Below the pieces are notes generated by a model. It was not told where the DNA came from, did not search any database, and worked only from the letters and a program-made list of their open reading frames with translations. Source: UBA2357 sp041916775 (GTDB lineage Bacteria; Pseudomonadota; Gammaproteobacteria; Burkholderiales; Rhodocyclaceae). From it: a stretch of DNA of 64,000 nucleotides. The stretch lies in assembly GCA_041916775.1 (NCBI GenBank), contig JAYRYZ010000022.1:24396-88395 (forward strand), in the 5' to 3' direction. Shown in pieces: positions 1 to 8,122 of this stretch. Made by a program: the position numbers and the translations under genes. Each line of letters starts with the position of its first letter. Within the stretch, counting starts at the first letter, position 1.

Positions 1-95
1 AAGTATCGACCCGAAGCAGACATCTCACCCTCGCCCAAAGCTGTCGGTCGCACCAGTCGTCCTTCCTGCGGTCGGAAGCAGGTCTGGCACCTTAT

Positions 96-163
96 ATAGA
101 TTGGTAAGTTTGAATAAGTTTGTTCAAACTGACCTCTTGGTTCCAATCTCATAGATTGGTAAG
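96..163. repeat. Direct repeat pair and inverted repeats upstream of the AAA ATPase
   Basis: A 13-base direct repeat (ATAGATTGGTAAG) occurs at 96-108 and 151-163. Between and around the copies are two perfect inverted repeats: AGTTTGAA at 107-114 with TTCAAACT at 123-130, and CCAATCT at 143-149 with AGATTGG at 153-159, the latter built from the second direct repeat. The stretch is AT-rich compared with its surroundings. It lies 50-120 bases before the ATPase start, so it is a plausible operator or regulatory hairpin region. No known regulator site was recognised. Confidence 0.5.
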
Positions 164-212
164 ATGCTCTTAGATACTTCAAATCTGAGTCGGCATAACC
201 ATCCGGACATAT

Positions 213-1415
213 ATGGACCCCCTCCGAAACCCTTTCGCGCCCGGGGCTGGCGCGCCGCCGCCGGAACTGGCTGGCCGTGACGACATCATCCAGGCAGCCA
301 AGATTGCGCTACACCGCATTCGTTTGGGCCGACCCGAGAAGAGTCAGATGCTATTGGGCCTGCGTGGCGTCGGAAAGACGGTTCTGTTGAACAAGATCAG
401 TGTCCTGGCCGAAGACCTTGGTTTTCACGTGGTAATGCTGGAGGCCCCCGAAGGGCAGAGGCTCGCGCAATATTTGGCACCTGCCCTGAAGAGCACATTG
501 TTGCGATTGAGCCGGGTCGAGAAGGCTAGAGATTACGCGGCCCGTGCAATTGGAGCTCTGCGCGGTTTTGCCAGCGTCTTCAAGGTGTCAATCGGCGAAG
601 TAGAGATCGCCGTCACTGAGCTTCCGACCGCAGATAGCGGGAACCTCGAAGTGGACTTGCCCGAGTTGCTCCTCGCCATCGGTCAAGCTGCAAAGGCCGC
701 AGAATCGAGTGTCGCTCTTCTGGTTGACGAGGTTCAGTACCTGTCCGAAGAGGATCTACGGGCCTTGATCGTCGCTCTTCACCGAATCGCGCAAAAGGGC
801 CTGCCGCTGGTGATGTTTGGCGCAGGCCTTCCACAGGTGGCCGCGCTGGCGGGCGACGCGAAATCTTACGCCGAGCGACTATTCGACTACCCTGGCATCG
901 GCCCTCTGACAACTGAAGCTGCCAAGAGCGCCATCGGTGAGCCTGTGCGCGACGAAGGCGCCGATATTGAGCCCGATGCACTCGATCGTATCGTCACTGT
1001 GACGCACGGATATCCTTACTTCCTGCAGGAGTGGGGCAAGCATTCGTGGAATATGGCGCAAGAGTCTCCAATTACGCCGACGGACGTGGACGTGGCGAGC
1101 GAAACCGCAACCGATGCCCTGGACAAGAACTTCTTTCGTGTCCGTTTCGACCGCTTAACGCCACGCGAGCAGGATTACTTGCGAGCTATGGCTGAGCTCG
1201 GACCAGGTCCTCACCGGTCAGGCGCGGTTGCAGAAACTCTCGGCAGCACGGTCGAAAAAATGGGCCCACTTCGGAGTGGGTTAATTAGGAAAGGCATGAT
1301 CTGGAGTCCAGCGCATGGAGACACGGCCTTCACCGTGCCGATGTTCGATGAGTTCATGCATCGTGCCATCCCGGATTGGACGCCCAAGAATCCGCCGAAG
1401 CGGCGCATGGAATAG
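213..1415 (+). CDS. AAA-family ATP-binding protein, orphan
   Basis: A 400-residue P-loop ATPase. Walker A (GLRGVGKT) is at residues 49-56, a hydrophobic Walker B ending in DE (VALLVDEVQ) is at about 167-175, and a sensor-like MFGAGLP stretch is near 201-207. After this comes an alpha-helical and winged-helix-like tail. The layout resembles the archaeal-ATPase/Orc1-Cdc6-like AAA proteins common in bacterial accessory regions, often annotated only as ATP-binding protein. There is no signal peptide or membrane segment, so it should be cytoplasmic. It stands alone, with repeats upstream and mqsRA downstream, which fits an accessory or defence-type locus, but no partner gene identifies its role. 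The start at 213 is the first ATG in frame; no strong ribosome binding site is seen. Confidence 0.75.
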   Translation: MDPLRNPFAPGAGAPPPELAGRDDIIQAAKIALHRIRLGRPEKSQMLLGLRGVGKTVLLNKISVLAEDLGFHVVMLEAPEGQRLAQYLAPALKSTLLRLSRVEKARDYAARAIGALRGFASVFKVSIGEVEIAVTELPTADSGNLEVDLPELLLAIGQAAKAAESSVALLVDEVQYLSEEDLRALIVALHRIAQKGLPLVMFGAGLPQVAALAGDAKSYAERLFDYPGIGPLTTEAAKSAIGEPVRDEGADIEPDALDRIVTVTHGYPYFLQEWGKHSWNMAQESPITPTDVDVASETATDALDKNFFRVRFDRLTPREQDYLRAMAELGPGPHRSGAVAETLGSTVEKMGPLRSGLIRKGMIWSPAHGDTAFTVPMFDEFMHRAIPDWTPKNPPKRRME

Positions 1416-1759
1416 GACTAACAGCTTGATGTGGATGGCGGTGAATAGCTCGGTAAGCGCCCCGCCATCGCTACGTTCCCAAGACCATTGTCCTTGGCAG
1501 CTTGCTGGGATTGCCGAGCGACGGGTTTGCGGCATGTGAGCCAATGACCGCTCCTGGCCGATTGCTGCCATGCTTCACGGTCACCCCAGCCGTCCGCTTT
1601 GGCCGAGATCCTTCCGTAGGCCTTCCGGCAGGTTTCAGGGCGCAGCAGCCGTTCAATTGACGGTTCTCCTTGAAAGGACGGACTTCCGCACTTGGCCGCC
1701 TCCGGTCCCATGACTACGCGAAATTGTAGGCGCGAATATGCTCCTCAGCAGTTTGCGCT
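1416..1759. other. 344-base gap without a recognisable gene
   Basis: Between the ATPase and mqsA. Short open frames occur on both strands but none resembles a known family, has a good ribosome binding site, or is longer than its overlap with the neighbours. It may be decayed accessory DNA. Nothing further can be supported. Confidence 0.4.
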
Positions 1760-2161
1760 CTACGTGGCTCGAATCTCGTTGAGCAGATCCGGGTGACGGT
1801 CCAGCAATTTGAGCAGTTTCACCAGTGCCAAGGGCGGTTTGGTCTTGCCGTTCTCATACCGCGAAAAGGCATTGACCCCACCGCCGAAAATCTCGGCCGC
1901 CTCGCGCTGGTCGAGGGCGAGTTTCTTGCGGACGCTGGCAATGAAACCTGGATCGACGATTGAGGCATTGATCTGCTTGTTGAATTCCAGCATCGCCGCG
2001 CTGGTGCGTGTCGATTCGGCCGCATCGAGGACGACCTCGCCGCAAGCCGGGCAGAAGTCGGCAGCTACCGCCGGAATAATGGTCGTTTCGCCCTTGTAGG
2101 TATACGGCATGTCGCGGGTGTCACGAACCAGTTCGGCCGCAGCGCAAGATGGACATTTCAT
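1760..2161 (-). CDS. mqsA: MqsA-family antitoxin (zinc ribbon plus HTH)
   Basis: A 133-residue antitoxin of a type II toxin-antitoxin module. The N-terminal half holds two CxxC knuckles (CPSC at residues 3-6 and CPAC at about 37-40) that bind zinc. The C-terminal half is an Xre-type helix-turn-helix with the typical FGGGVNAFSRYENGKTKPP stretch. The start at 2161 is chosen because the zinc ribbon begins at once and the codon lies 2 bases after the mqsR stop; longer open frame upstream would run into mqsR. In the family, MqsA neutralises MqsR and represses the operon by binding palindromes in the promoter. Length and order (toxin first) match the E. coli pair. Confidence 0.93.
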   Translation of the reverse strand: MKCPSCAAAELVRDTRDMPYTYKGETTIIPAVAADFCPACGEVVLDAAESTRTSAAMLEFNKQINASIVDPGFIASVRKKLALDQREAAEIFGGGVNAFSRYENGKTKPPLALVKLLKLLDRHPDLLNEIRAT

Positions 2162-2163
2162 GT

Positions 2164-2460
2164 TCACAGCTCCTTGAAGGACACGATGAGCACATCGTCG
2201 ATCACCGTGAGTTTCAGGTAGACCTCTCCCGCTGGCGTGGCCGGTCGGTACACATCCTGCCAAACCCGGTGATCGGCGTGCGTCGTCATGCTCTTGTAGA
2301 AATCCGCCGGGGTCAGTGCTTTGACCACGCTGACGATTCCCTCGAAATCCAATCCCAATGCAGCACCGCCCGCCAAGGCAGACATGGTTGAACGGACCTT
2401 GCCCGCCTCGATCATGGCTTTGACGACGGGCAACTTGCAGTGGGGAATGCCTTTCTCCAT
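2164..2460 (-). CDS. mqsR: MqsR-family mRNA interferase toxin
   Basis: A 98-residue RelE-fold endoribonuclease toxin. It keeps the conserved MEK start, the GLDF motif and the stretches FYKSMTT, WQDVYRP and VYLK-TVI-DVLIVSFKE, which closely follow E. coli MqsR; that enzyme cuts mRNA at GC-rich triplets. The start at 2460 gives the family's usual length and is preceded by AGGTGA, 8 bases upstream. It is the first gene of the mqsRA operon and its stop is 2 bases before the antitoxin start. No disruption is visible, so the module looks intact. Confidence 0.95.
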   Translation of the reverse strand: MEKGIPHCKLPVVKAMIEAGKVRSTMSALAGGAALGLDFEGIVSVVKALTPADFYKSMTTHADHRVWQDVYRPATPAGEVYLKLTVIDDVLIVSFKEL

Positions 2461-2472
2461 GAACGGATATTC

Positions 2473-2484
2473 ACCTAATTGGTT
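2473..2484 (-). promoter_or_regulatory. Candidate MqsA operator overlapping the mqsR ribosome binding site
   Basis: The sequence ACCTAATTGGTT, an imperfect palindrome with ACC and GGT arms round an AATT centre, lies 13-24 bases before the mqsR start and overlaps its AGGTGA ribosome binding site. A related GTTGGTTAA block follows at about 2496-2504. Known MqsA operators have AACCT and AGGTT half-sites, which this partly matches. It is a candidate autoregulatory site by position and symmetry only. Confidence 0.45.
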
Positions 2485-2572
2485 AAATTTGGCAAGTTGG
2501 TTAATCCCTTCTTTCGACCGTTTTGAGATGAGCGTCGAAAGTTGGACCGGGTATCGCGGGATCGGGGACGAC

Positions 2573-3376
2573 TCAGACTGCGAGCGCAAGCACAGGCTGA
2601 CGGCTGTCGGGTACGCCGACGGCGCCTTGGGAGAACATGCGGAGCTCGCCGCTGGAGAACGCATGCCAGTGTTCGCCGGCGGTGAGCGGACGCGTGGAGA
2701 TTACCGCCATGCGATCGTCCAGATGGTTCAGGCGTCCAAGCTCGAGGGCCTCCCCACTGTCGATGGCGCTGACTACGGGAAACGGATAGGCGCGTTCGAC
2801 CCAGTGCAGCTCGGTCGAGCAATGGGCATACAGGACCGCGCCATCCGAGAGCAGGAAGTTGAACGGCCCGAAGCGCGCCAGCGCCTCGGCCAACTCGGCC
2901 AGCGCGGCCAGGAACGGTTGCGGCTCGGGCGGGCGCGGACCGAACCGCTCGGCGAGAGACTGCATCAGGTAACAGAATGCGCGCTCGCTGTCGGTCTCCC
3001 CGACTGGCGCATAGTGCCCATTGAAACAGGCGCGAAAGCCCTTCAGATCGCCATTGTGGGCAAAGGCCCAGGTGCGTCCCCACAAGGTACGGACGAAGGG
3101 ATGGCAGTTCTCCAGCGCCACCCTGCCCTGCGTGGCCTTGCGGATGTGCGCGACGATGTTGCGCGAGCGTACCGGGTAGCGCTGCAGGTGGCGTGCCAAC
3201 GGCGACTCGGCGGAAGCCCGGCAGTCATGCACCACGCGGCAGCGATCGGCGTCGAAGTAGGCGAAGCCCCAGCCATCGCGATGCTTGTCCGTCAAGCCGC
3301 CGCGCGCAATGAATCCCGCCAGCGAGAATCGTAGCGACGCGGGTTTGTTGGCATTCATTCCGAGCAGCTGGCACAT
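2573..3376 (-). CDS. Class II glutamine amidotransferase (YafJ type)
   Basis: A 267-residue Ntn-hydrolase. The protein starts Met-Cys, so after Met removal Cys2 becomes the N-terminal nucleophile. The other landmarks are DGWGFAYF, the RKATQG segment, NCHPF and FAHNGDL, all typical of the YafJ/GAT-II family. It would release ammonia from glutamine, but stand-alone members have no known acceptor substrate. The start at 3376 is fixed by the need for Cys at position 2. It is followed by mqsRA on the same strand and divergent from the sulfurtransferase. The physiological role is unknown. Confidence 0.9.
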   Translation of the reverse strand: MCQLLGMNANKPASLRFSLAGFIARGGLTDKHRDGWGFAYFDADRCRVVHDCRASAESPLARHLQRYPVRSRNIVAHIRKATQGRVALENCHPFVRTLWGRTWAFAHNGDLKGFRACFNGHYAPVGETDSERAFCYLMQSLAERFGPRPPEPQPFLAALAELAEALARFGPFNFLLSDGAVLYAHCSTELHWVERAYPFPVVSAIDSGEALELGRLNHLDDRMAVISTRPLTAGEHWHAFSSGELRMFSQGAVGVPDSRQPVLALAV

Positions 3377-3611
3377 GACAAGACGACGCGCAGTTCAACA
3401 GCATTCATGATCCCGCGCCGGTGGTGCGCGGGCAAAGACGAAATTGTGGATTCGTTTTCACGCGTCATGCGAATCACACCCGCCCCGCGGCGCATGCGGA
3501 TCGGCATTGCAATCCGCCGAAAACTGAATTGCATTGCAGTTTTGTTTGGTTCCCGACGCACATGGCTTTGGGCACAGTGAGCGCCATCGCAATCAATCAC
3601 GGGAACTCGCC

Positions 3612-4535
3612 ATGCACAGCCTCTCGCGCTTCACCATCGTCACCGCGCTCACTTTCGGCAGCATCGCCTCGGCCATCGCGGCGAGCAGCAACCCGCTGGT
3701 CACCACCGAATGGCTCGAGAAGAATCTCGGCGACCCCAAGGTGCGGGTAATCGAAGTCAGCGTGAATCCGGGTCTGTTCGAACGCGGACATATCCCCGGG
3801 GCGGTCAACTTCGCCTGGCACACCGACCTGGTCGATCCGGTCCGCCGCGACATCGTCAGCAAGGATGCCTTCGAGAAGCGCCTGCAGCAGGCAGGCGTCT
3901 CGCAGGACACGACGGTGGTGCTCTACGGCGACACCAACAACTGGTTCGCCGCCTGGGGGGCTTGGGTTTTCGACGTGTATGGCATCGAGAACGTGAAGCT
4001 GCTCGACGGTGGCCGCAAGAAGTGGGAGGCCGAAAGCCGTCCGCTCTCGGCGCAGGCGAGCACCCCGGCAGCCGGCAACATCAAGGTGAGCACGGTCAAT
4101 GAGAACCTGCGTGCCCGCCTCGCCGACGTGGTTGCCGTCGCCGAAAAGAAAGCCGACGTCGCGCTGGTCGACATCCGCTCGGCCGACGAGTACCAGGGCA
4201 AGGTGTTCGCCCCGCAGGGCATTCAGGAACTCTCCATCCGTGCAGGCCATGTGCCGGGCGCTGTGAATGTGCCCTGGGGTGAAGCGGTGGCCGCCGATGG
4301 CACCTTCAAGCCGGTGGATGAGTTGCGTGCGCTGTATGCCGCCAAAGGCATCGACGGCAGCAAGCCGATCATCACCTACTGCCGCATCGGCGAGCGCTCC
4401 AGTCACACCTGGTTCGCCCTCTCCAAACTGCTCGGCTACGAGGTACGCAACTACGACGGCTCATGGACCGAGTATGGCAACGCCGTCGGCGTACCGATCA
4501 CTAACCTTGCCGGCACCGTGTGGGGCGGCAAGTAA
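3612..4535 (+). CDS. Periplasmic thiosulfate sulfurtransferase (two rhodanese domains)
   Basis: A 307-residue protein with an N-terminal signal peptide (residues 1 to about 24, ending ASAIAA) and two rhodanese domains. The first domain has Asp at the position of the active cysteine (YGDTNN), so it is structural. The second carries the active loop CRIGERSS near residue 261. It should transfer sulfane sulfur from thiosulfate to an acceptor such as cyanide or a thiol. The start at 3612 is chosen because it begins the signal peptide; the frame stays open upstream to 3534 but adds an implausible extension. It is followed by an intrinsic terminator and a YeeE/YedE permease, suggesting a joint role in thiosulfate or sulfane-sulfur handling. 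Confidence 0.92.
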   Translation: MHSLSRFTIVTALTFGSIASAIAASSNPLVTTEWLEKNLGDPKVRVIEVSVNPGLFERGHIPGAVNFAWHTDLVDPVRRDIVSKDAFEKRLQQAGVSQDTTVVLYGDTNNWFAAWGAWVFDVYGIENVKLLDGGRKKWEAESRPLSAQASTPAAGNIKVSTVNENLRARLADVVAVAEKKADVALVDIRSADEYQGKVFAPQGIQELSIRAGHVPGAVNVPWGEAVAADGTFKPVDELRALYAAKGIDGSKPIITYCRIGERSSHTWFALSKLLGYEVRNYDGSWTEYGNAVGVPITNLAGTVWGGK

Positions 4536-4569
4536 GTTTTCCCGCTGTCTCCTTCCTCCGGGAACCTTT

Positions 4570-4602
4570 CTGGCGGTGTCGCCCGACACCGCCAGTTTTT
4601 TT
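4570..4602 (+). terminator. Intrinsic terminator between sulfurtransferase and YeeE/YedE permease
   Basis: A perfect 12-base-pair stem (CTGGCGGTGTCG at 4570-4581 with its complement at 4584-4595, 2-base loop or larger if the closing pairs open) is followed at once by seven T residues. The U-tract ends one base before a possible start codon of the permease at 4604, so the permease is placed directly behind a strong terminator. Confidence 0.9.
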
Positions 4603-4603
4603 G

Positions 4604-5782
4604 ATGCCATTCATGCGTGCCACTTTCCCCCCCTTGCCCCCCACTCGCCTGCTGGTGACTGCAGCCCTGACCCTGGCCGGCGCGCTGATGCTTGCAGGCC
4701 GACTCGCCGATACCGCCGACCGCGCGCTGCCGGTATCCGCGCTGCTGGGCCTCGCGTTCGGCGTGGTGCTGCAGCGCAGCCGGTTCTGCTTTTACTGCAA
4801 TGCGCGCGACTTCTTCACCCGGCGCGACGCGCGCGGCCTTCTGGGCATCATCGTCGCGCTGCTCGTCGGCACCCTCGCCTATCACCTCGTGTTCGGCGCC
4901 TTCCTGCCCAACCCGGCCAGCGGACGCCTTCCACCCGGCGCCCATATCGGCCCGGTGAGCTGGGTGCTGGTGGCGGGTGCAGCGAGCTTCGGCTTCGGCA
5001 TGGCCTTGTCCGGCTCGTGCATCAGTGCGCATCTGTACCGGCTCGGCGAAGGTTCTATCGCGTCGTGGATTGCGCTGGCGGGGGCGGCACTCGGCTTCGG
5101 GCTCGGCTTCCTGAGCTGGAACACGCTGTATCTCGGCACGCTGCAATCCGCGCCGGTCCTCTGGCTCCCCGGCCAGTTCGGCTATGGCGGCTCCGCCGCG
5201 CTGCAGACACTTGCGCTCGCCGCGCTCGCAGGCTGGCTCGCGCGCCTGCACCGGTCGTCGCCAAGCGCCCCCGGCGGGGCATGGTGGCAGCAACGCTGGC
5301 CCGCGCATGCAGGCGGCGTGCTTGTCGGGCTGATCGCCGTCCTGGCCTACTTCCGCATCGGTCCGCTGGGCGTTACGGCCGAGCTCGGCAGCCTGGTGCG
5401 CACCGCAGCCGCCGGCGCCACGTGGTTTCCCGCGCGTCTCGAGGGCCTGGACACGTTTGCCGGCTGCGCCACCGCCATCAAGGAAACCCTGTGGTCGCCG
5501 AATGGTGCCTTCGTTGCCAACCTCGTACTGGGCGCGTTCGCAGCCGCGCTGTTTTCCGGCGACTTCAAGCCTCGTTGGCCTTCAGCCGCGGAGTGCCTGC
5601 GCAACTTCACCGGGGGCATCCTGATGGGCTGGGGGGCCATGGTGTCGCTCGGCTGCACGGTGGGTACCCTGCTTTCCGGCATCATGGCGGGCGCACTGTC
5701 CGGCTGGATCTTTGCCATCGCCCTTTTCATCAGTACGTGGGCCGGTTGGCGGCTGAGGGAACGGTTCGGGCGGGCCGCCTGA
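4604..5782 (+). CDS. YeeE/YedE family membrane transporter (thiosulfate-type uptake)
   Basis: An integral membrane protein of about 392 residues with some nine to ten hydrophobic helices. It belongs to the YeeE/YedE (TsuA-like) family: repeated short motifs with conserved cysteines are visible, such as RSRFCFYCNARD near residue 60, GSCISAHLYRLGEG, and GCTVGTLLSG near the C-terminus. In characterised members these cysteines relay thiosulfate through the membrane. It follows the sulfurtransferase, consistent with import or exchange of sulfur compounds. The start is uncertain: ATG at 4604 or 4613, neither with a visible ribosome binding site, or a GTG at 4520 that would run through the terminator. 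Confidence 0.82.
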   Translation: MPFMRATFPPLPPTRLLVTAALTLAGALMLAGRLADTADRALPVSALLGLAFGVVLQRSRFCFYCNARDFFTRRDARGLLGIIVALLVGTLAYHLVFGAFLPNPASGRLPPGAHIGPVSWVLVAGAASFGFGMALSGSCISAHLYRLGEGSIASWIALAGAALGFGLGFLSWNTLYLGTLQSAPVLWLPGQFGYGGSAALQTLALAALAGWLARLHRSSPSAPGGAWWQQRWPAHAGGVLVGLIAVLAYFRIGPLGVTAELGSLVRTAAAGATWFPARLEGLDTFAGCATAIKETLWSPNGAFVANLVLGAFAAALFSGDFKPRWPSAAECLRNFTGGILMGWGAMVSLGCTVGTLLSGIMAGALSGWIFAIALFISTWAGWRLRERFGRAA

Positions 5783-5858
5783 GTGAAGCCGGCGAAGCTG
5801 GGCAGCCCATGGTTCGATACGCACCGCATGCGGTGACGCAGTCGATCGGCGTGCCGGC

Positions 5859-6641
5859 TCAGCGCTCGGGCTGGCTGCCACCCAGGTAATAGCTTTGCAG
5901 ATTGCCCTTGTGCAGCAAGTCCGCACTGCTGCCCGACAGCACCACGCGGCCGGTGTCGAGAACATAGCCATGGTGGGCGTGGCGCAGCGCCACGTTGATG
6001 TTCTGCTCCGCGACGAGAAAGCTCACACCTTCACGCACGTTCAGGTCGGCGACGATCTCGAAGATCTCCTCGACGATGATGGGTGCCAGCCCCATCGACG
6101 GCTCGTCGAGCAGCACCAGGGTCGGGTGTGTCATCAACGCGCGGCCGATCGCGAGCATCTGTTGCTCACCACCCGAGGTCAGGCCGGCCCGGGTCTCGCG
6201 CTTGGTCTTGAGGCGCGGGAACCAGGTGAAGATCCGCTCCAGGTCCTTCTCCAGCGCAGCGCGACTCGGGCGACGCAGGAATCCGCCGCTGCGCAGGTTC
6301 TCCTCGACGGTGAGCTGCGGGAACACATGCCGCCCTTCCAGCACGTGCACGATGCCCTGGTGTGCGAGGCGATTCGGCGCGATGCCGGCCGTATCCTGGC
6401 CCTGGAAGAGGATGCTGCCGCGGCTGACACGCGCGCGGTCGGCCTGGACGAGGCCGGAGATCGCCTTCAGCGTTGTGCTCTTGCCGGCGCCATTGGCGCC
6501 CAGCAGCGCCACGATGGCGCCACGCGGCACGGTCAGCGAGACCCCGCTGACGGCAAGGATCGCTTCGTCGTAAATCACTTCGATGTCGTGCACCGCCAAC
6601 AGCGCATCCTCGGCAGGTGCGACGTGGGTGTTGAGGCTCAT
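5859..6641 (-). CDS. LivF-type ABC transporter ATPase
   Basis: A 260-residue ABC ATPase of the branched-chain amino acid (HAAT) importer class. Walker A is GANGAGKST, the signature is SGGEQQ, Walker B runs into DEPSMGL, and the H-loop region is LVAEQN, all usual for LivF. The start at 6641 is preceded by GGAGA at a good distance. It is the last gene of the nine-gene organosulfur operon, separated from the preceding binding-protein gene by 91 bases containing a hairpin. It should pair with LivG (11453-12244) as the second nucleotide-binding subunit. Confidence 0.92.
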   Translation of the reverse strand: MSLNTHVAPAEDALLAVHDIEVIYDEAILAVSGVSLTVPRGAIVALLGANGAGKSTTLKAISGLVQADRARVSRGSILFQGQDTAGIAPNRLAHQGIVHVLEGRHVFPQLTVEENLRSGGFLRRPSRAALEKDLERIFTWFPRLKTKRETRAGLTSGGEQQMLAIGRALMTHPTLVLLDEPSMGLAPIIVEEIFEIVADLNVREGVSFLVAEQNINVALRHAHHGYVLDTGRVVLSGSSADLLHKGNLQSYYLGGSQPER

Positions 6642-6698
6642 GATGTCTCCGGTGGGTTGCAGCGCTGCGCCGCCCTGAACGTCGGGCCGGCGCGGACC

Positions 6699-6725
6699 GG
6701 GAGCCGCCGGCACTGGCCGGCTCCC
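6699..6725 (-). terminator. Hairpin between binding protein and LivF genes
   Basis: GGGAGCCG at 6699-6706 pairs with CGGCTCCC at 6718-6725, directly after the stop of the upstream binding-protein gene, without a T-tract. More likely an mRNA-stabilising or attenuating stem than a full terminator, which would lower livF expression relative to the binding protein. Confidence 0.45.
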
Positions 6726-6732
6726 TGTTGGC

Positions 6733-8070
6733 TTACAGTTCCTTGCTGCAGTCGCGCGGCGTGATGCCCTTTTCCTTTGCATAGGCGGCGGACCTGGCAT
6801 CGATCAGCGGACGCAGCGTGGCACGGTCGGCCTGCACCCAGTCGGTGACCAGGTTCCACTTCGCACCGTCCCACTGTTGCAGGCGCGCGGCGCCACCGCC
6901 TTCATGCTCGTTGCAGGACAGCCTGATCTTCTGCAGCAGACCGGAGAAGCCGATCTCGGCGAGGCGCGCATCGGTGATGTCCAGATGCTCGAAGGCCCAG
7001 CGCCCCTCCTCGCCATTGAGCGGGCGATTGCCGAACTTCTTCTGCCCGGTGCGCAAGGCCTCGACGGCCGTCGCAGCATTGATCAGGCCGATGTTGTAGT
7101 ACACGCTGCCAAAGAACTTCGGATCCTTGAGGTCGCTCTTGCCCTTGTCGAGGATGTGCTCCTTGAGCCGCTTGTGGATCTCGAACTGCGCGCCGCCCGG
7201 GAATGGCGCGATGGCCTGGTAGCCCTTGGCGGCATCGCCCGCGGGGATCACATCCGCTTCCGAACCGGCCCACACATCGCCGATGATGCTGTCGGCCGGG
7301 ATGCCGAAGCGGGCCGCGGTCTTGATACCCACCGGGGTGGACACGCCCCAGGTGCGCAGGAATACCCAGTCCGGCTGGACCTGGCGGACCTGGCGCCACT
7401 GCGGCGACTGCTCGTTGCCCGGATCTGCAACCGGGATCTGGATGTTCTCGAAGCCATACTTCTTCGCCAGCAGCTCCATCGGCCCCTGGGTCTCGCGCCC
7501 ATAGGCCGAGTCGTGATACACGGTGACGATCTTCTTGCCCTTGAGTTTGTCGAAGCCTCCCTCCTTTTGCGCGATGTAGTTGATCCCCACCGAAGCCTGG
7601 CTGTAGTAGTTGAGCAATAGCGGGAAGGCGTAAGGGAACACGCTGCCATCGGTGGATTCGGTGCGCCCGCCGGCCGGATCGATCAGCGGGATCTTGTCCA
7701 CCGCGGCCTTCTCGATCAGCGCGTACGATGCTGGCGTGGAATGGGTGAAGAAGAACGCGGTCGGCGCCCCGTCCTTGCCATTCTTGTAGCGCTCGTAGCA
7801 CTCGACGATGCGGTCGGTGCTCCATTCGGTCTCGCATTCCTGCCACACCAGCTTGACGCCGTTGATGCCGCCCTCGACCTCGTTGACGTACCGGAGATAG
7901 TCGAGCAGGCCGGCCCACCACAGCGTGCCACTCGAGGCGTAGGGGCCGACCCGGTAGGTGGGCAGCGGAATGAACTGCTCGTCTGCCGCAGCCAGCGCGG
8001 GCAATGCGGCGCTCAGGGTCGTGAGCGCGAGGGTTGAAGCGAGGATGCTGTTCTTGAAGATGCGTCGCAT
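6733..8070 (-). CDS. ABC transporter substrate-binding protein, copy 1
   Basis: A 445-residue periplasmic binding protein with a clear signal peptide (residues 1 to about 28, ending LPALAAAD). It belongs to the LivK-like type I fold but is longer than LivK. Landmarks are the YRVGPYASSG start of the mature protein, CETEWSTDRIVECYERYKNG, and VFLRTWGVSTPVGIK. It is a tandem paralogue of the next upstream gene, with long stretches identical in both protein and DNA. The start at 8070 begins the signal sequence. The ligand cannot be read from sequence; the neighbouring monooxygenases suggest an organosulfur or sulfonate-like compound rather than an amino acid. Confidence 0.88.
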   Translation of the reverse strand: MRRIFKNSILASTLALTTLSAALPALAAADEQFIPLPTYRVGPYASSGTLWWAGLLDYLRYVNEVEGGINGVKLVWQECETEWSTDRIVECYERYKNGKDGAPTAFFFTHSTPASYALIEKAAVDKIPLIDPAGGRTESTDGSVFPYAFPLLLNYYSQASVGINYIAQKEGGFDKLKGKKIVTVYHDSAYGRETQGPMELLAKKYGFENIQIPVADPGNEQSPQWRQVRQVQPDWVFLRTWGVSTPVGIKTAARFGIPADSIIGDVWAGSEADVIPAGDAAKGYQAIAPFPGGAQFEIHKRLKEHILDKGKSDLKDPKFFGSVYYNIGLINAATAVEALRTGQKKFGNRPLNGEEGRWAFEHLDITDARLAEIGFSGLLQKIRLSCNEHEGGGAARLQQWDGAKWNLVTDWVQADRATLRPLIDARSAAYAKEKGITPRDCSKEL

Positions 8071-8122
8071 GTGAGTCTCGTCGTTACGGGGTTGAAAAGA
8101 TCGGGATGGTGTGGGATTCGGC

